A stretch of DNA of 64,000 bases. It comes from an uncultured Clostridia bacterium. Its GTDB lineage: Bacteria > Bacillota > Clostridia > Oscillospirales > Acutalibacteraceae. The notes under the pieces are model-generated. The model ran no database searches, was not told the origin of the DNA, and saw only the letters and a list, made by a program, of their open reading frames with translations. Within the stretch, counting starts at the first letter, position 1. Every line of letters begins with the position of its first letter. Positions 44,934 through 51,662 of the stretch are shown here, one piece after another. The position numbers and the translations under genes are program-made. The stretch lies in contig CANQBM010000001.1 in NCBI GenBank assembly GCA_947589575.1, forward strand, positions 248,001 to 312,000. Reading direction: 5' to 3'.

Positions 44934-45734
44934 ATGAACATAAATGAGATTATTATCGCGGTTGCCGTATTATGTATACTCGGTATAATAATCGGTCTCG
45001 TTTTAAGTATTGCCGAAAAGGTATTTCACGTTGAAGTCAATGAGCTTGAGGTTGCTGTTCGTGATGCGCTGCCGGGCAGTAATTGCGGCGGCTGCGGATA
45101 CGCGGGATGTGACAGCCTTGCCAAAGCCATTGCAAACGGCGACGCCGATGTATCCGCCTGTCCTGTAGGGGGGATTACCGTTGCGCAGAAGATAGCTGAA
45201 ATTATGGGCAAAGAGGTCGGCGACATTGAAAAGATGGTTGCGTACGTAAAATGCGACGGTACTTATGAAAAAAGGGAAACCGACTATAATTATTTTGGTA
45301 TTGACAGTTGTATATACGCGGCAAAAATGCCCGGCTCAAGTCCGTATTCGTGCAAATTCGGTTGTCTGGGATTTGGTTCGTGCGCAAAGGTTTGCGACCG
45401 TAGGGCTATAAGAATTATAGACAGAAAGGCAGTAGTTGATGAAAGTCTTTGTGTCGCCTGCGGTAAATGCTTAAAAGTTTGTCCGCACGACCTTATTGAA
45501 TTAGTTCCTGCCGCGTCAAAGCACAGGGTACAGTGTTCCTCACTGTCAAAGGGCAAGGATGTCAGAAATGCCTGCACCGCGGGCTGTATTGCCTGTGGAC
45601 TTTGCTGGAAAAACTGCCCTGCGGATGCAATCGTTTTTGAAAATAACATTGCAAAGATTGATTATTCTAAATGTACTCAGTGCGGATCTTGTGTTGAAAA
45701 ATGCCCGAGAAAGATTATTAAAATTTATGAGTAG
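44934..45734 (+). CDS. rnfB: Rnf complex subunit B, ferredoxin-side electron entry
   Basis: RnfB accepts electrons from reduced ferredoxin. The 266-residue protein has an N-terminal membrane helix, the [4Fe-4S] domain GSNCGGCGYAGCDSLAKAI near residue 55, a Cys-rich middle (FGCLGFGSCAKVC) and ferredoxin-like motifs CVACGKCLKVCPHDL, CIACGLCWKNCPADA and CTQCGSCVEKCPRKI. It is the last gene of the rnfCDGEAB cluster; the tandem lipoprotein follows 70 bases later. Confidence 0.96.
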   Translation: MNINEIIIAVAVLCILGIIIGLVLSIAEKVFHVEVNELEVAVRDALPGSNCGGCGYAGCDSLAKAIANGDADVSACPVGGITVAQKIAEIMGKEVGDIEKMVAYVKCDGTYEKRETDYNYFGIDSCIYAAKMPGSSPYSCKFGCLGFGSCAKVCDRRAIRIIDRKAVVDESLCVACGKCLKVCPHDLIELVPAASKHRVQCSSLSKGKDVRNACTAGCIACGLCWKNCPADAIVFENNIAKIDYSKCTQCGSCVEKCPRKIIKIYE

Positions 45735-45804
45735 CAGTTAAAATATTTTAAGTTTGTATTTCATACTATATTATATACGCATCATTAGTATAGGGGAGAG
45801 GATT

Positions 45805-46773
45805 ATGATAAAACCAAAAAGGCTTGTTGCAGCGGGTCTTGTCTGTTTACTCGTTTTGTCTTTCGCCGCATGCAGCAACTCATCAAATGTTAAAAACACG
45901 GGAGCGCCTGCGGCAAAAACCGGTTATTCCGTAGTCAGTAAGATTTCCGATGTTACGGAAACTACGCTTACTATTGATTCGGTTTGTGCGGGTGTTCTTG
46001 TTGACGCGGACGGAAAAATCATTGACTGTAAGATTGACCAGGCGCAGATAAAGCCTGATCTTGCTCAGAATGACGGAGATGTAACCGATCTAAGAACAAA
46101 ACTTGAGAAGAAGGAAGATTACTCATTAAAAAGCGCTTCTTCGATTGAAAAAGAGTGGTACGAGCAGATAGCTGTATTTGAAGCATTTGCTAAGGGAAAG
46201 AATGCGGATGAAATTACGGGATGCGTTAGCGGAAACGGTTATGCTTCAGACGCTGATTTAAAGGCTGGATGCACAATCAATATTTCTGATATTTCCAAGG
46301 CAGTTGCTGACGCGGTGAAAAACGCGCAGGATCTCGGAGCAGTTTCAACGGATACATTAAGTCTTGCCGTATCAACAGAGAAATCCAATAATAGCAATGG
46401 TACAAATCTTCAGTTCGATTTAAATTATGCTGTTGTAACTCTTGATTCAAATGACAGAATTACATCATGCTTAATTGACGCCTCACAAGCTAAATGCGCT
46501 GTGAATAAAGGAAAATTTACGGTTGAGGATAGTGCGTTTCCGACAAAGAAGGAGCTTAAGGAGGATTATGCTCTTAAAGAAGCCTCGTCAATTCATAAAG
46601 AGTGGTATGAACAGGCGGCTGCGTTTGAAATGTTTTCAAAAGGAAAAACAGCGCTTGAACTTGCGCATATCGTTGGAGCGGATGGCTATTCATCAGACGC
46701 TGATTTAAAAGCCGGCTGCACGATAGCGGTTGATTCCATTGTTTCAAACGTGTCAAAGGCAGCAATAGCTTAA
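45805..46773 (+). CDS. Tandem-repeat lipoprotein, diverged FMN-binding-like domains
   Basis: A 323-residue lipoprotein (signal ending in SFAAC) made of two repeats of about 150 residues. Each contains a two-strand start (VDADGKIIDCKIDQAQIK / LDSNDRITSCLIDASQAK), LKxASSIxKEWYEQxxxFE, a Gly/Ala/Asp-rich turn and DLKAGCTIxxxxIxxxVxxA. The last part parallels the FMN-attachment segment of RnfG (DAISGATITTNAV) in position and helix context, but reads AGCT rather than SGAT: the threonine is kept, alanine is replaced by cysteine, in both repeats. By position between rnfB and apbE and by its lipid anchor it resembles the PplA-type extracellular electron shuttles of Firmicutes. That it carries flavin is inference. 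Confidence 0.75.
   Translation: MIKPKRLVAAGLVCLLVLSFAACSNSSNVKNTGAPAAKTGYSVVSKISDVTETTLTIDSVCAGVLVDADGKIIDCKIDQAQIKPDLAQNDGDVTDLRTKLEKKEDYSLKSASSIEKEWYEQIAVFEAFAKGKNADEITGCVSGNGYASDADLKAGCTINISDISKAVADAVKNAQDLGAVSTDTLSLAVSTEKSNNSNGTNLQFDLNYAVVTLDSNDRITSCLIDASQAKCAVNKGKFTVEDSAFPTKKELKEDYALKEASSIHKEWYEQAAAFEMFSKGKTALELAHIVGADGYSSDADLKAGCTIAVDSIVSNVSKAAIA
45962..46765 (+). repeat. Two ~150-codon repeats in the Rnf-linked lipoprotein
   Basis: The copies run from about 45962 to 46310 and from about 46430 to 46765. Shared strings include KEWYEQ, FxxFxKGK, GYxSDADLKAGCTI. The spacing of the shared motifs is the same in both. Confidence 0.75.
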
Positions 46774-46799
46774 AAAGAGAGCTTAGGCTCTCTTTTTTG
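46774..46799 (+). terminator. Terminator between the lipoprotein and apbE
   Basis: AAGAGAGC (46775-46782) pairs with GCTCTCTT (46787-46794) and is followed by TTTTG. It separates the Rnf-lipoprotein unit from the apbE unit. Confidence 0.85.
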
Positions 46800-46828
46800 T
46801 TGAAAGAAAATAATCTTTCTGTTATAAT
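46800..46828 (+). promoter_or_regulatory. SigA-type promoter of apbE directly behind the terminator
   Basis: TTGAAA (46800-46805) and TATAAT (46823-46828) with a 17-base spacer. The start codon is at 46838, so transcription would begin about 3 bases before it. Confidence 0.65.
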
Positions 46829-46837
46829 TTTACTATT

Positions 46838-47902
46838 ATGAAAAAATCTTTTTGTGTAATTTTAGCTTTGGCTTTTTCTCTTGTCTGCTGTTCCTGCACA
46901 GACAGTTTGAGCAATAATGGAAAAGAGCGTTTTTCATCAAGTTTTTTTGATTTGTTTGATACCGCCTCAAGTGTTATCGCTTATGACAACAGTCAAAAGG
47001 ATTTTGATAAACACTTTGAGCAGTTTCATAAAAAGCTTGAGGAATATTACAGACTCTATGATATATATAATTCATACGATGACGTTGTAAATCTTTATAC
47101 TCTTAATAATCAGGCAAAAGACGGACCTGTTAAGGTTGACGGCAGAATTATTGATTTACTTGAATACTGCAAATATGTATATGATTTAAGCACAGGCAGA
47201 ACAAATATCTGTTTCGGTACTGTTTTGTCAATATGGAGCCAAAGCCGTAAGCGCGGTATTGATAATCCCGACGAGGCGGCGCTCCCCGATATGAAAGAGC
47301 TTAAAGCCGCCGCTGAGCATACCGGTATTGACAGTCTTGTTATTGACAGGGAGAAAAGCACTGTTTATTTTTCAGACCCTGCGATTAAGCTTGACGTCGG
47401 CGCTGTGGCAAAGGGCTACGCTGTGCGTGAGGTGTGCAGATGGGCAAAAGAAAATCTTTGGTCCTCAGCCGCTATAAGCATCGGCGGAAATGTCTGTACA
47501 TTCGGATATAAAAATGATGACGGTAAAACTTTATGGAATATAGGAATTGAAAATCCCGATTTATCTGCAAACGATTATCTTGAAAATGTAAAAATCACTG
47601 ATTTGTCTGTTGTTACTAGCGGTGATTATCAACGATATTACACAGTAGACGGTAAAAGATATTGTCATATAATCAATACTGAAACACTTATGCCGAGCGA
47701 ATATATGTCAAGCGTTTCGGTAATATGCGATGACAGCGCGCTTGGCGATGCTCTGTCAACAACACTGTTTAATATGACAATAGAGCAGGGGAAAAAGATG
47801 ATTGAAAAGATGCAGGGCGTTGAGGCTGTATGGGTGGATAAAGAATATAATAAAACATACAGTGCGGGATTTGAAAAATATATTGAAGGACAGAAACAAT
47901 GA
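46838..47902 (+). CDS. apbE: FAD:protein FMN transferase ApbE
   Basis: ApbE moves FMN from FAD onto a threonine of its client proteins outside the membrane, forming the covalent flavins of RnfG and RnfD. The 354-residue protein has a lipoprotein signal (MKKSFCVILALAFSLVCCSC), FFDLFDTASSV, the AVAKGYAVREVCRWAKE helix, SIGGNVCTFG and VVTSGDYQRYYTVDGKRYCH, which are the FAD- and metal-binding segments. No ribosome binding site is visible, while the promoter -10 box lies 9 bases before the ATG, so a near-leaderless transcript is predicted. It overlaps the next gene by 4 bases. Confidence 0.95.
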   Translation: MKKSFCVILALAFSLVCCSCTDSLSNNGKERFSSSFFDLFDTASSVIAYDNSQKDFDKHFEQFHKKLEEYYRLYDIYNSYDDVVNLYTLNNQAKDGPVKVDGRIIDLLEYCKYVYDLSTGRTNICFGTVLSIWSQSRKRGIDNPDEAALPDMKELKAAAEHTGIDSLVIDREKSTVYFSDPAIKLDVGAVAKGYAVREVCRWAKENLWSSAAISIGGNVCTFGYKNDDGKTLWNIGIENPDLSANDYLENVKITDLSVVTSGDYQRYYTVDGKRYCHIINTETLMPSEYMSSVSVICDDSALGDALSTTLFNMTIEQGKKMIEKMQGVEAVWVDKEYNKTYSAGFEKYIEGQKQ

Positions 47903-48267
47903 AAAAGGCGGATTTTATTTTAATTGCCGTTGTGATTGCCGTTGCGGGACTGATGCTCTTTTTCCTTTATGGTTTAAACGGCAACGCAGGTTCATATGTT
48001 CAGATTGAGATTGACGGGAAAATAGTTGAGACTCTGCCTCTTAATACTGATATAACACACAAAATCACTACGGACAACGGCGGAGAAAATACACTTGTCA
48101 TTAAAGACGGTTACGCAAAAATGACAGCGGCAAACTGTCCCGACGGTATTTGCGAAAATCATATGAAAATAAACAGAAACGGCGAGTCAATTATTTGCCT
48201 TCCTCATAAATTAGTTATAACCGTAGTGAACGAAAATGATTCAGACGAGGTTGATGCTGTGTCATAG
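47899..48267 (+). CDS. NusG domain II-like exported protein, EetA-like
   Basis: A 122-residue protein with one N-terminal membrane helix (FILIAVVIAVAGLMLFFLYG) and an outer domain of the NusG_II type (VQIEIDGKIVETLPLN, CPDGICENHMKINRNGES, ICLPHKLVI). Paralogues of this pair with a Gx-type transporter are EetA and EetB of the flavin-based extracellular electron transfer locus first described in Listeria. Here it is coupled to apbE and followed by the Gx gene, so a role in moving electrons between membrane and outer flavoproteins is plausible but not proven. Confidence 0.8.
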   Translation: MKKADFILIAVVIAVAGLMLFFLYGLNGNAGSYVQIEIDGKIVETLPLNTDITHKITTDNGGENTLVIKDGYAKMTAANCPDGICENHMKINRNGESIICLPHKLVITVVNENDSDEVDAVS

Positions 48268-48285
48268 GCGAAGGAAAGGGAATTT

Positions 48286-48792
48286 ATGAAAGCGAATAGA
48301 GCAAAAAAAATTGCCCTCTATGGTATGATGGTAGCGCTTGCTTTTACTTTCAGTTACCTTGAGAGCCTTATACCTTTTGATTTTGGTATTCCCGGCGTAA
48401 AACTGGGGCTTGCTAATCTTGTAGTAGTTGTTGCGATTTATATGATGAAGCCTGCCGAAGCGTTTTCAATAGCTGTTATAAGAATATTTCTTGCGGCTTT
48501 AACTTTTGGAAACGCTTACAGTCTTGCATACAGTCTTTGCGGAGGCTTGCTCAGTTTTATTGTTATGTATTTTGCAAAAAAAACACGCCTTTCGGAAGTT
48601 GGCGTGAGTATGCTCGGCGGAATTTTTCACAATACCGGCCAGATAATTGTTGCCGCTCTTGTTATGAAAACAGCGAGGATTGTATATTATCTGCCCGTTC
48701 TTTTGATTGCGGGACTTATAACAGGCTTTCTGATAGGCATATCAGCGAAGCTGATAATTGACAGATTTAATAAAATAGAAAAAACTCGGTAG
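48286..48792 (+). CDS. Gx transporter family membrane protein, EetB-like
   Basis: A 168-residue membrane protein with about five or six helices of the family once called heptaprenyl diphosphate synthase component I. Family segments are ALYGMMVALAFTFSYLESLIP, GVKLGLANLVVVVAIY and LGGIFHNTGQIIVAALVM. In Listeria-type EET loci this protein (EetB) pairs with EetA. Substrate and direction are unknown. Ends the apbE unit; a bidirectional terminator follows at 48870. Confidence 0.8.
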   Translation: MKANRAKKIALYGMMVALAFTFSYLESLIPFDFGIPGVKLGLANLVVVVAIYMMKPAEAFSIAVIRIFLAALTFGNAYSLAYSLCGGLLSFIVMYFAKKTRLSEVGVSMLGGIFHNTGQIIVAALVMKTARIVYYLPVLLIAGLITGFLIGISAKLIIDRFNKIEKTR

Positions 48793-48869
48793 ATTCCCTG
48801 CCGACGCATAAGGAAGTAATTTGAAAACATCATTCAAATACAACCGAATAGTCGTCAGCAAAGGCAAAA

Positions 48870-48910
48870 GGCGGCACAGAGAGCAGAAATGCTTTCTGTG
48901 CTGCCTTTCT
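48870..48910. terminator. Bidirectional terminator between eetB-like and ABC genes
   Basis: GGCGGCACAGAGAGCA (48870-48885) pairs with TGCTTTCTGTGCTGCC (48890-48905) with two G-T pairs. Long stem, T-rich on both sides, between converging genes. Confidence 0.85.
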
Positions 48911-48934
48911 TGCGTAAGAATAATTGCGTTATGT

Positions 48935-49651
48935 TTATTTCAGTTCTGTATGCCGTATGAGCACATAAGAACCAAGTCCGAAAACAGCACCTATCACTAT
49001 GAATGTAAGTATAGGGTACACAAGATTAACTGTTCCGTTATTCATAAACCCAAAGGTATTCAGCACAAGTCTTCCAATCCTGCTCACAAGCTCCGAGGAT
49101 AATACCAATCGAAACAATGCAGCGATCAGCAGAATGACACCGGCAAGACTAACACCTATTAAAAGTGAGGCTGTTTTCCCGACTTTATTGACGACCAATG
49201 CCGCCAGATAGAAAATACTGCAAAACATCATATACACGAAAGTCAACCAAAGCCAGTTGGTCAGCAGATTCCCGTATCCGTAAAGCGTTCCGAAAATTGT
49301 GAAGTGTTTAATAAAATGATGAAGAACGTTCCCGAGCAGGGTATCTATCAAAGCCATTGCGGCGGACACTAAAAAGAAGCTGCAAAATGTTGAAATAAAA
49401 ATGTATCTGCGGGGAAAGCCGTTCTGTAAAAACGCCTTAAAGTCCTCCTTGAAACTCAGAGCCCCCATAATGCTTACAAACACAGCCGACGCCATTTCCG
49501 CCCCGCTGGAGTTTGTCTCAACATTTCCTGTGCAAAGCACAACAATCGCCATAATCAAAGCGAAAAAACCGTATTCCACCAGATAGAAAATCGTAAGCGG
49601 TCTGATTTTGGTCAAACACCCATAAGAGATAGCAGATGTCAGCTTATTCAT
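48935..49651 (-). CDS. ABC transporter membrane subunit (ABC-2-like)
   Basis: A 238-residue polytopic protein with about six hydrophobic helices and no recognisable substrate motif. It starts 7 bases inside the end of the ABC ATPase gene and forms a GntR-ATPase-permease cassette of the YtrA/YtrBCEF style, where cell-envelope antibiotics often induce expression. What it exports is unknown. Its family is inferred from size, topology and position. Confidence 0.75.
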   Translation of the reverse strand: MNKLTSAISYGCLTKIRPLTIFYLVEYGFFALIMAIVVLCTGNVETNSSGAEMASAVFVSIMGALSFKEDFKAFLQNGFPRRYIFISTFCSFFLVSAAMALIDTLLGNVLHHFIKHFTIFGTLYGYGNLLTNWLWLTFVYMMFCSIFYLAALVVNKVGKTASLLIGVSLAGVILLIAALFRLVLSSELVSRIGRLVLNTFGFMNNGTVNLVYPILTFIVIGAVFGLGSYVLIRHTELK

Positions 49652-50513
49652 TTTCTTCGCCGCCTTTCTCAGTCATTTTGATAAACAGTTTTTGAAGATT
49701 CATTGCAGAAATTTGCAAATTGCTTTCTTTGGGTAAGGCAGTTTTTTCGCCCAATATATAGGCGATTTTAAGACCGCCCAGTTCCTCGCTTCCGATTACA
49801 TTCCTGCCCACGCAGTAGTTTTCGAGCTCAGCTGCCGAGCCGGAGATGCTATACCCTTTTTCCAATAAGTCTTCCACGCTTTCCTGAAGAAGAACCTTTC
49901 CTTTATCAATCAAAACCACTTCATCGATAATGTTGGAAACCTCTTCAATTAAATGCGTTGCGATGATGAAGGTACGCTCTCCTTCTTCAAATTCTTTCAG
50001 GAGCAGACTGTAAAAAAGCTCTCTGTGATTTGCGTCAAGACCAAGCACCGGCTCATCGAAAATGACGTAGGGAACCGATAGGGACAGTGCGATGACTAGT
50101 TTGAAAATAGATTGATAGCCCTTAGATAGAGCCTTAAATCTCTTGTTTACATCAAGATGGTACTTTTCGGAAAGCGCCAGCGCTTTGTTCAGGTCAAAAT
50201 CCGCATAAAAACGCTTTGTCCACTTAAAATGTTCACTTACCTTCAAATCCCTGTCATATAGATCCGTTTCGCTCATACAGAATATTTTATCGTGAACAGC
50301 CATATTTTCTTTTGCCGGAATACCGTCAATCAGGATTTCCCCTCGGTCTGCAAAAATACGATTGGAGATAATGTTAATAAGCGTTGATTTACCTGCTCCA
50401 TTTCTACCTAAGAGCCCGTAAATCTTTCCGAACTCAAAAGAAAGCGACACATTGTCAAGTGCGGTGACATCCTTATATCGTTTTGTAATACCTTTAATCT
50501 GAATGGCTTCCAT
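49644..50513 (-). CDS. ABC transporter ATP-binding protein
   Basis: A 289-residue ABC ATPase with Walker A GLLGRNGAGKSTLINI near residue 35, signature ALSKGYQSIFKLVIALSL (LSKGY in place of LSGGQ), Walker B YVIFDEPVLGLDA and a switch His in IATHLIEE. The unusual LSKG signature is common in the GntR-linked YtrB/YhcG group. A variable C-terminal part of about 70 residues follows the ATPase domain. It overlaps the regulator gene upstream by about 20 bases. Confidence 0.92.
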   Translation of the reverse strand: MEAIQIKGITKRYKDVTALDNVSLSFEFGKIYGLLGRNGAGKSTLINIISNRIFADRGEILIDGIPAKENMAVHDKIFCMSETDLYDRDLKVSEHFKWTKRFYADFDLNKALALSEKYHLDVNKRFKALSKGYQSIFKLVIALSLSVPYVIFDEPVLGLDANHRELFYSLLLKEFEEGERTFIIATHLIEEVSNIIDEVVLIDKGKVLLQESVEDLLEKGYSISGSAAELENYCVGRNVIGSEELGGLKIAYILGEKTALPKESNLQISAMNLQKLFIKMTEKGGEENE

Positions 50514-50880
50514 TCTGATAACCCCTTTCTATCAGTAAGATAATATCTTCTTTGGTCATTTGCAGTTTTGTCGCTTCTTCAATCAAAGCATCTATATACT
50601 GTTCATAAAATCGGCTTTGCCTTTTCTGTCGTATTTTTTCGACGGCGCCAGCCATAACAAACATACCAAGACCTCGTTTTTTATAGATGATTTCTTCATC
50701 CACCAGTATGTTCATTCCTTTCAGGACGGTATGAGGATTGACACTGAGTAAAGCCGAAATCTCATTCGTTGACGGGATTTGCGTTTCTTCGGGAAACACA
50801 CCCGTGAATATCCTGTCCTCAAGTTGCTCTGCTATCTGAATGAAGATAGGCTTTTCTATGCTTGAATTGACATTCAACAA
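50494..50880 (-). CDS. GntR-family regulator, YtrA type
   Basis: A 128-residue transcription factor: an N-terminal winged helix (KPIFIQIAEQLEDRIFTGVF, then STNEISALLSVNPHTVLKGM) and a short helical C-terminus, the YtrA subgroup that usually represses its own ABC operon and is relieved by envelope-active drugs. The start is uncertain: an ATG at 50886 sits directly against GGAG, whereas the TTG at 50880 has a 6-base gap; I prefer the TTG. A palindrome at the promoter fits autoregulation. Confidence 0.85.
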   Translation of the reverse strand: MLNVNSSIEKPIFIQIAEQLEDRIFTGVFPEETQIPSTNEISALLSVNPHTVLKGMNILVDEEIIYKKRGLGMFVMAGAVEKIRQKRQSRFYEQYIDALIEEATKLQMTKEDIILLIERGYQNGSHSD

Positions 50881-50899
50881 CAGCATCTCCTTTCATTGC

Positions 50900-50926
50900 T
50901 AGTTAGGTAGTTAAGTAACTAACTAC
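50900..50926. promoter_or_regulatory. Palindromic operator of the GntR-ABC operon
   Basis: GTAGTTA (50907-50913) and TAACTAC (50920-50926) are exact inverted repeats 6 bases apart, nested with TAGTTAG (50900-50906) and CTAACTA (50919-50925). They lie at the predicted transcription start. Confidence 0.6.
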
Positions 50927-50932
50927 AACACA

Positions 50933-50961
50933 AGTATATTCGTAAAGACGGCTCTTGTCAA
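50933..50961 (-). promoter_or_regulatory. Promoter of the GntR-ABC operon
   Basis: Minus strand TTGACA (50961-50956) and TATACT (50938-50933), 17 bases apart. Confidence 0.7.
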
Positions 50962-51170
50962 TACCCATCTCGCAAAATTCAAAAAATTTTTGAAAAAGGT
51001 ATGGCAAACATTTATTGTGTATTGTATAACTAACTGCTTTTCTTGGAGAGATGCAACTGAATACATCTTTTCACATCTATTTGAGAGGACGGCTCTAAGC
51101 CGGACAGCGCCGCACAAAAAGTCAGGAAAATATAAAACAGTATTGCTATAATTATATTGAGAAAAAGAAT

Positions 51171-51413
51171 TTATTTTATTTCCTGCTCTATATCGTTGAA
51201 TAAATCATCATTAAAGAATTCTCTTATTGAAATTTCCAAGCCGTCGCAAATTTTTTGCAGTGACACAACGCCTGGATTCCGGCTTTTTGTATTAAGCATG
51301 CTGTAAATCGTTGACGGATTGACGCCGCTGATATTACCGAGTGCGTTAATAGCTATTTTACGCTCTTTGCAGAGATTTATAATCCTTTGAGCGACAGCGT
51401 CTTTAATTTTCAT
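51171..51413 (-). CDS. Small Cro/C1-type (XRE) DNA-binding regulator
   Basis: An 80-residue protein that is essentially one helix-turn-helix domain: RIINLCKERKIAINALGNIS with the recognition helix NPSTIYSMLNTKSRNPGVVS, then a short acidic tail. The ATG at 51413 has AGGGTGG upstream. It is divergent from the ABC/Fec cluster beginning at 51663; a 14-base palindrome between them is a candidate binding site. What signal it senses is unknown. Confidence 0.85.
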   Translation of the reverse strand: MKIKDAVAQRIINLCKERKIAINALGNISGVNPSTIYSMLNTKSRNPGVVSLQKICDGLEISIREFFNDDLFNDIEQEIK

Positions 51414-51474
51414 TTTTACCACCCTTTATATTATTGTGATAAAAAAATTGTAAAATAATTTACGATATATCGAG

Positions 51475-51488
51475 TGGGATATATCCCA
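51475..51488. promoter_or_regulatory. Palindromic operator between the XRE gene and the ABC/Fec cluster
   Basis: TGGGATATATCCCA is a perfect 14-base palindrome lying 8 bases before the -35 box of the plus-strand promoter. It is the best candidate site for the adjacent XRE regulator. Confidence 0.55.
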
Positions 51489-51496
51489 AATTTTTA

Positions 51497-51525
51497 TTGA
51501 CAATATGAATATACTACTGTAAAAT
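51497..51525 (+). promoter_or_regulatory. Promoter of the ABC/Fec cluster
   Basis: TTGACA (51497-51502) and TAAAAT (51520-51525) with a 17-base spacer. It gives a leader of about 130 bases before the first start codon at 51663. Confidence 0.7.
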
Positions 51526-51662
51526 ATTTTATATAAGATTATGATAAAAATTATGAATGCTCAGTCAACGTATATATTCCAAAAGAATGAGAAAAAATTT
51601 TAGACATTTTATTTATTATATTCGTCTTAACCGTTGAGAAATAAATTATATCCGGAGGAGAA

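Noticed and set aside
48935-50886. GntR-ABC cassette as a recent horizontal insert
   Set aside because: Composition seems slightly different by eye, but no repeats, integrase or target duplication were found at its ends.
50923-51117. 64-codon minus-strand frame upstream of the GntR gene
   Set aside because: It covers the promoter and operator, has no ribosome binding site and no recognisable protein character.
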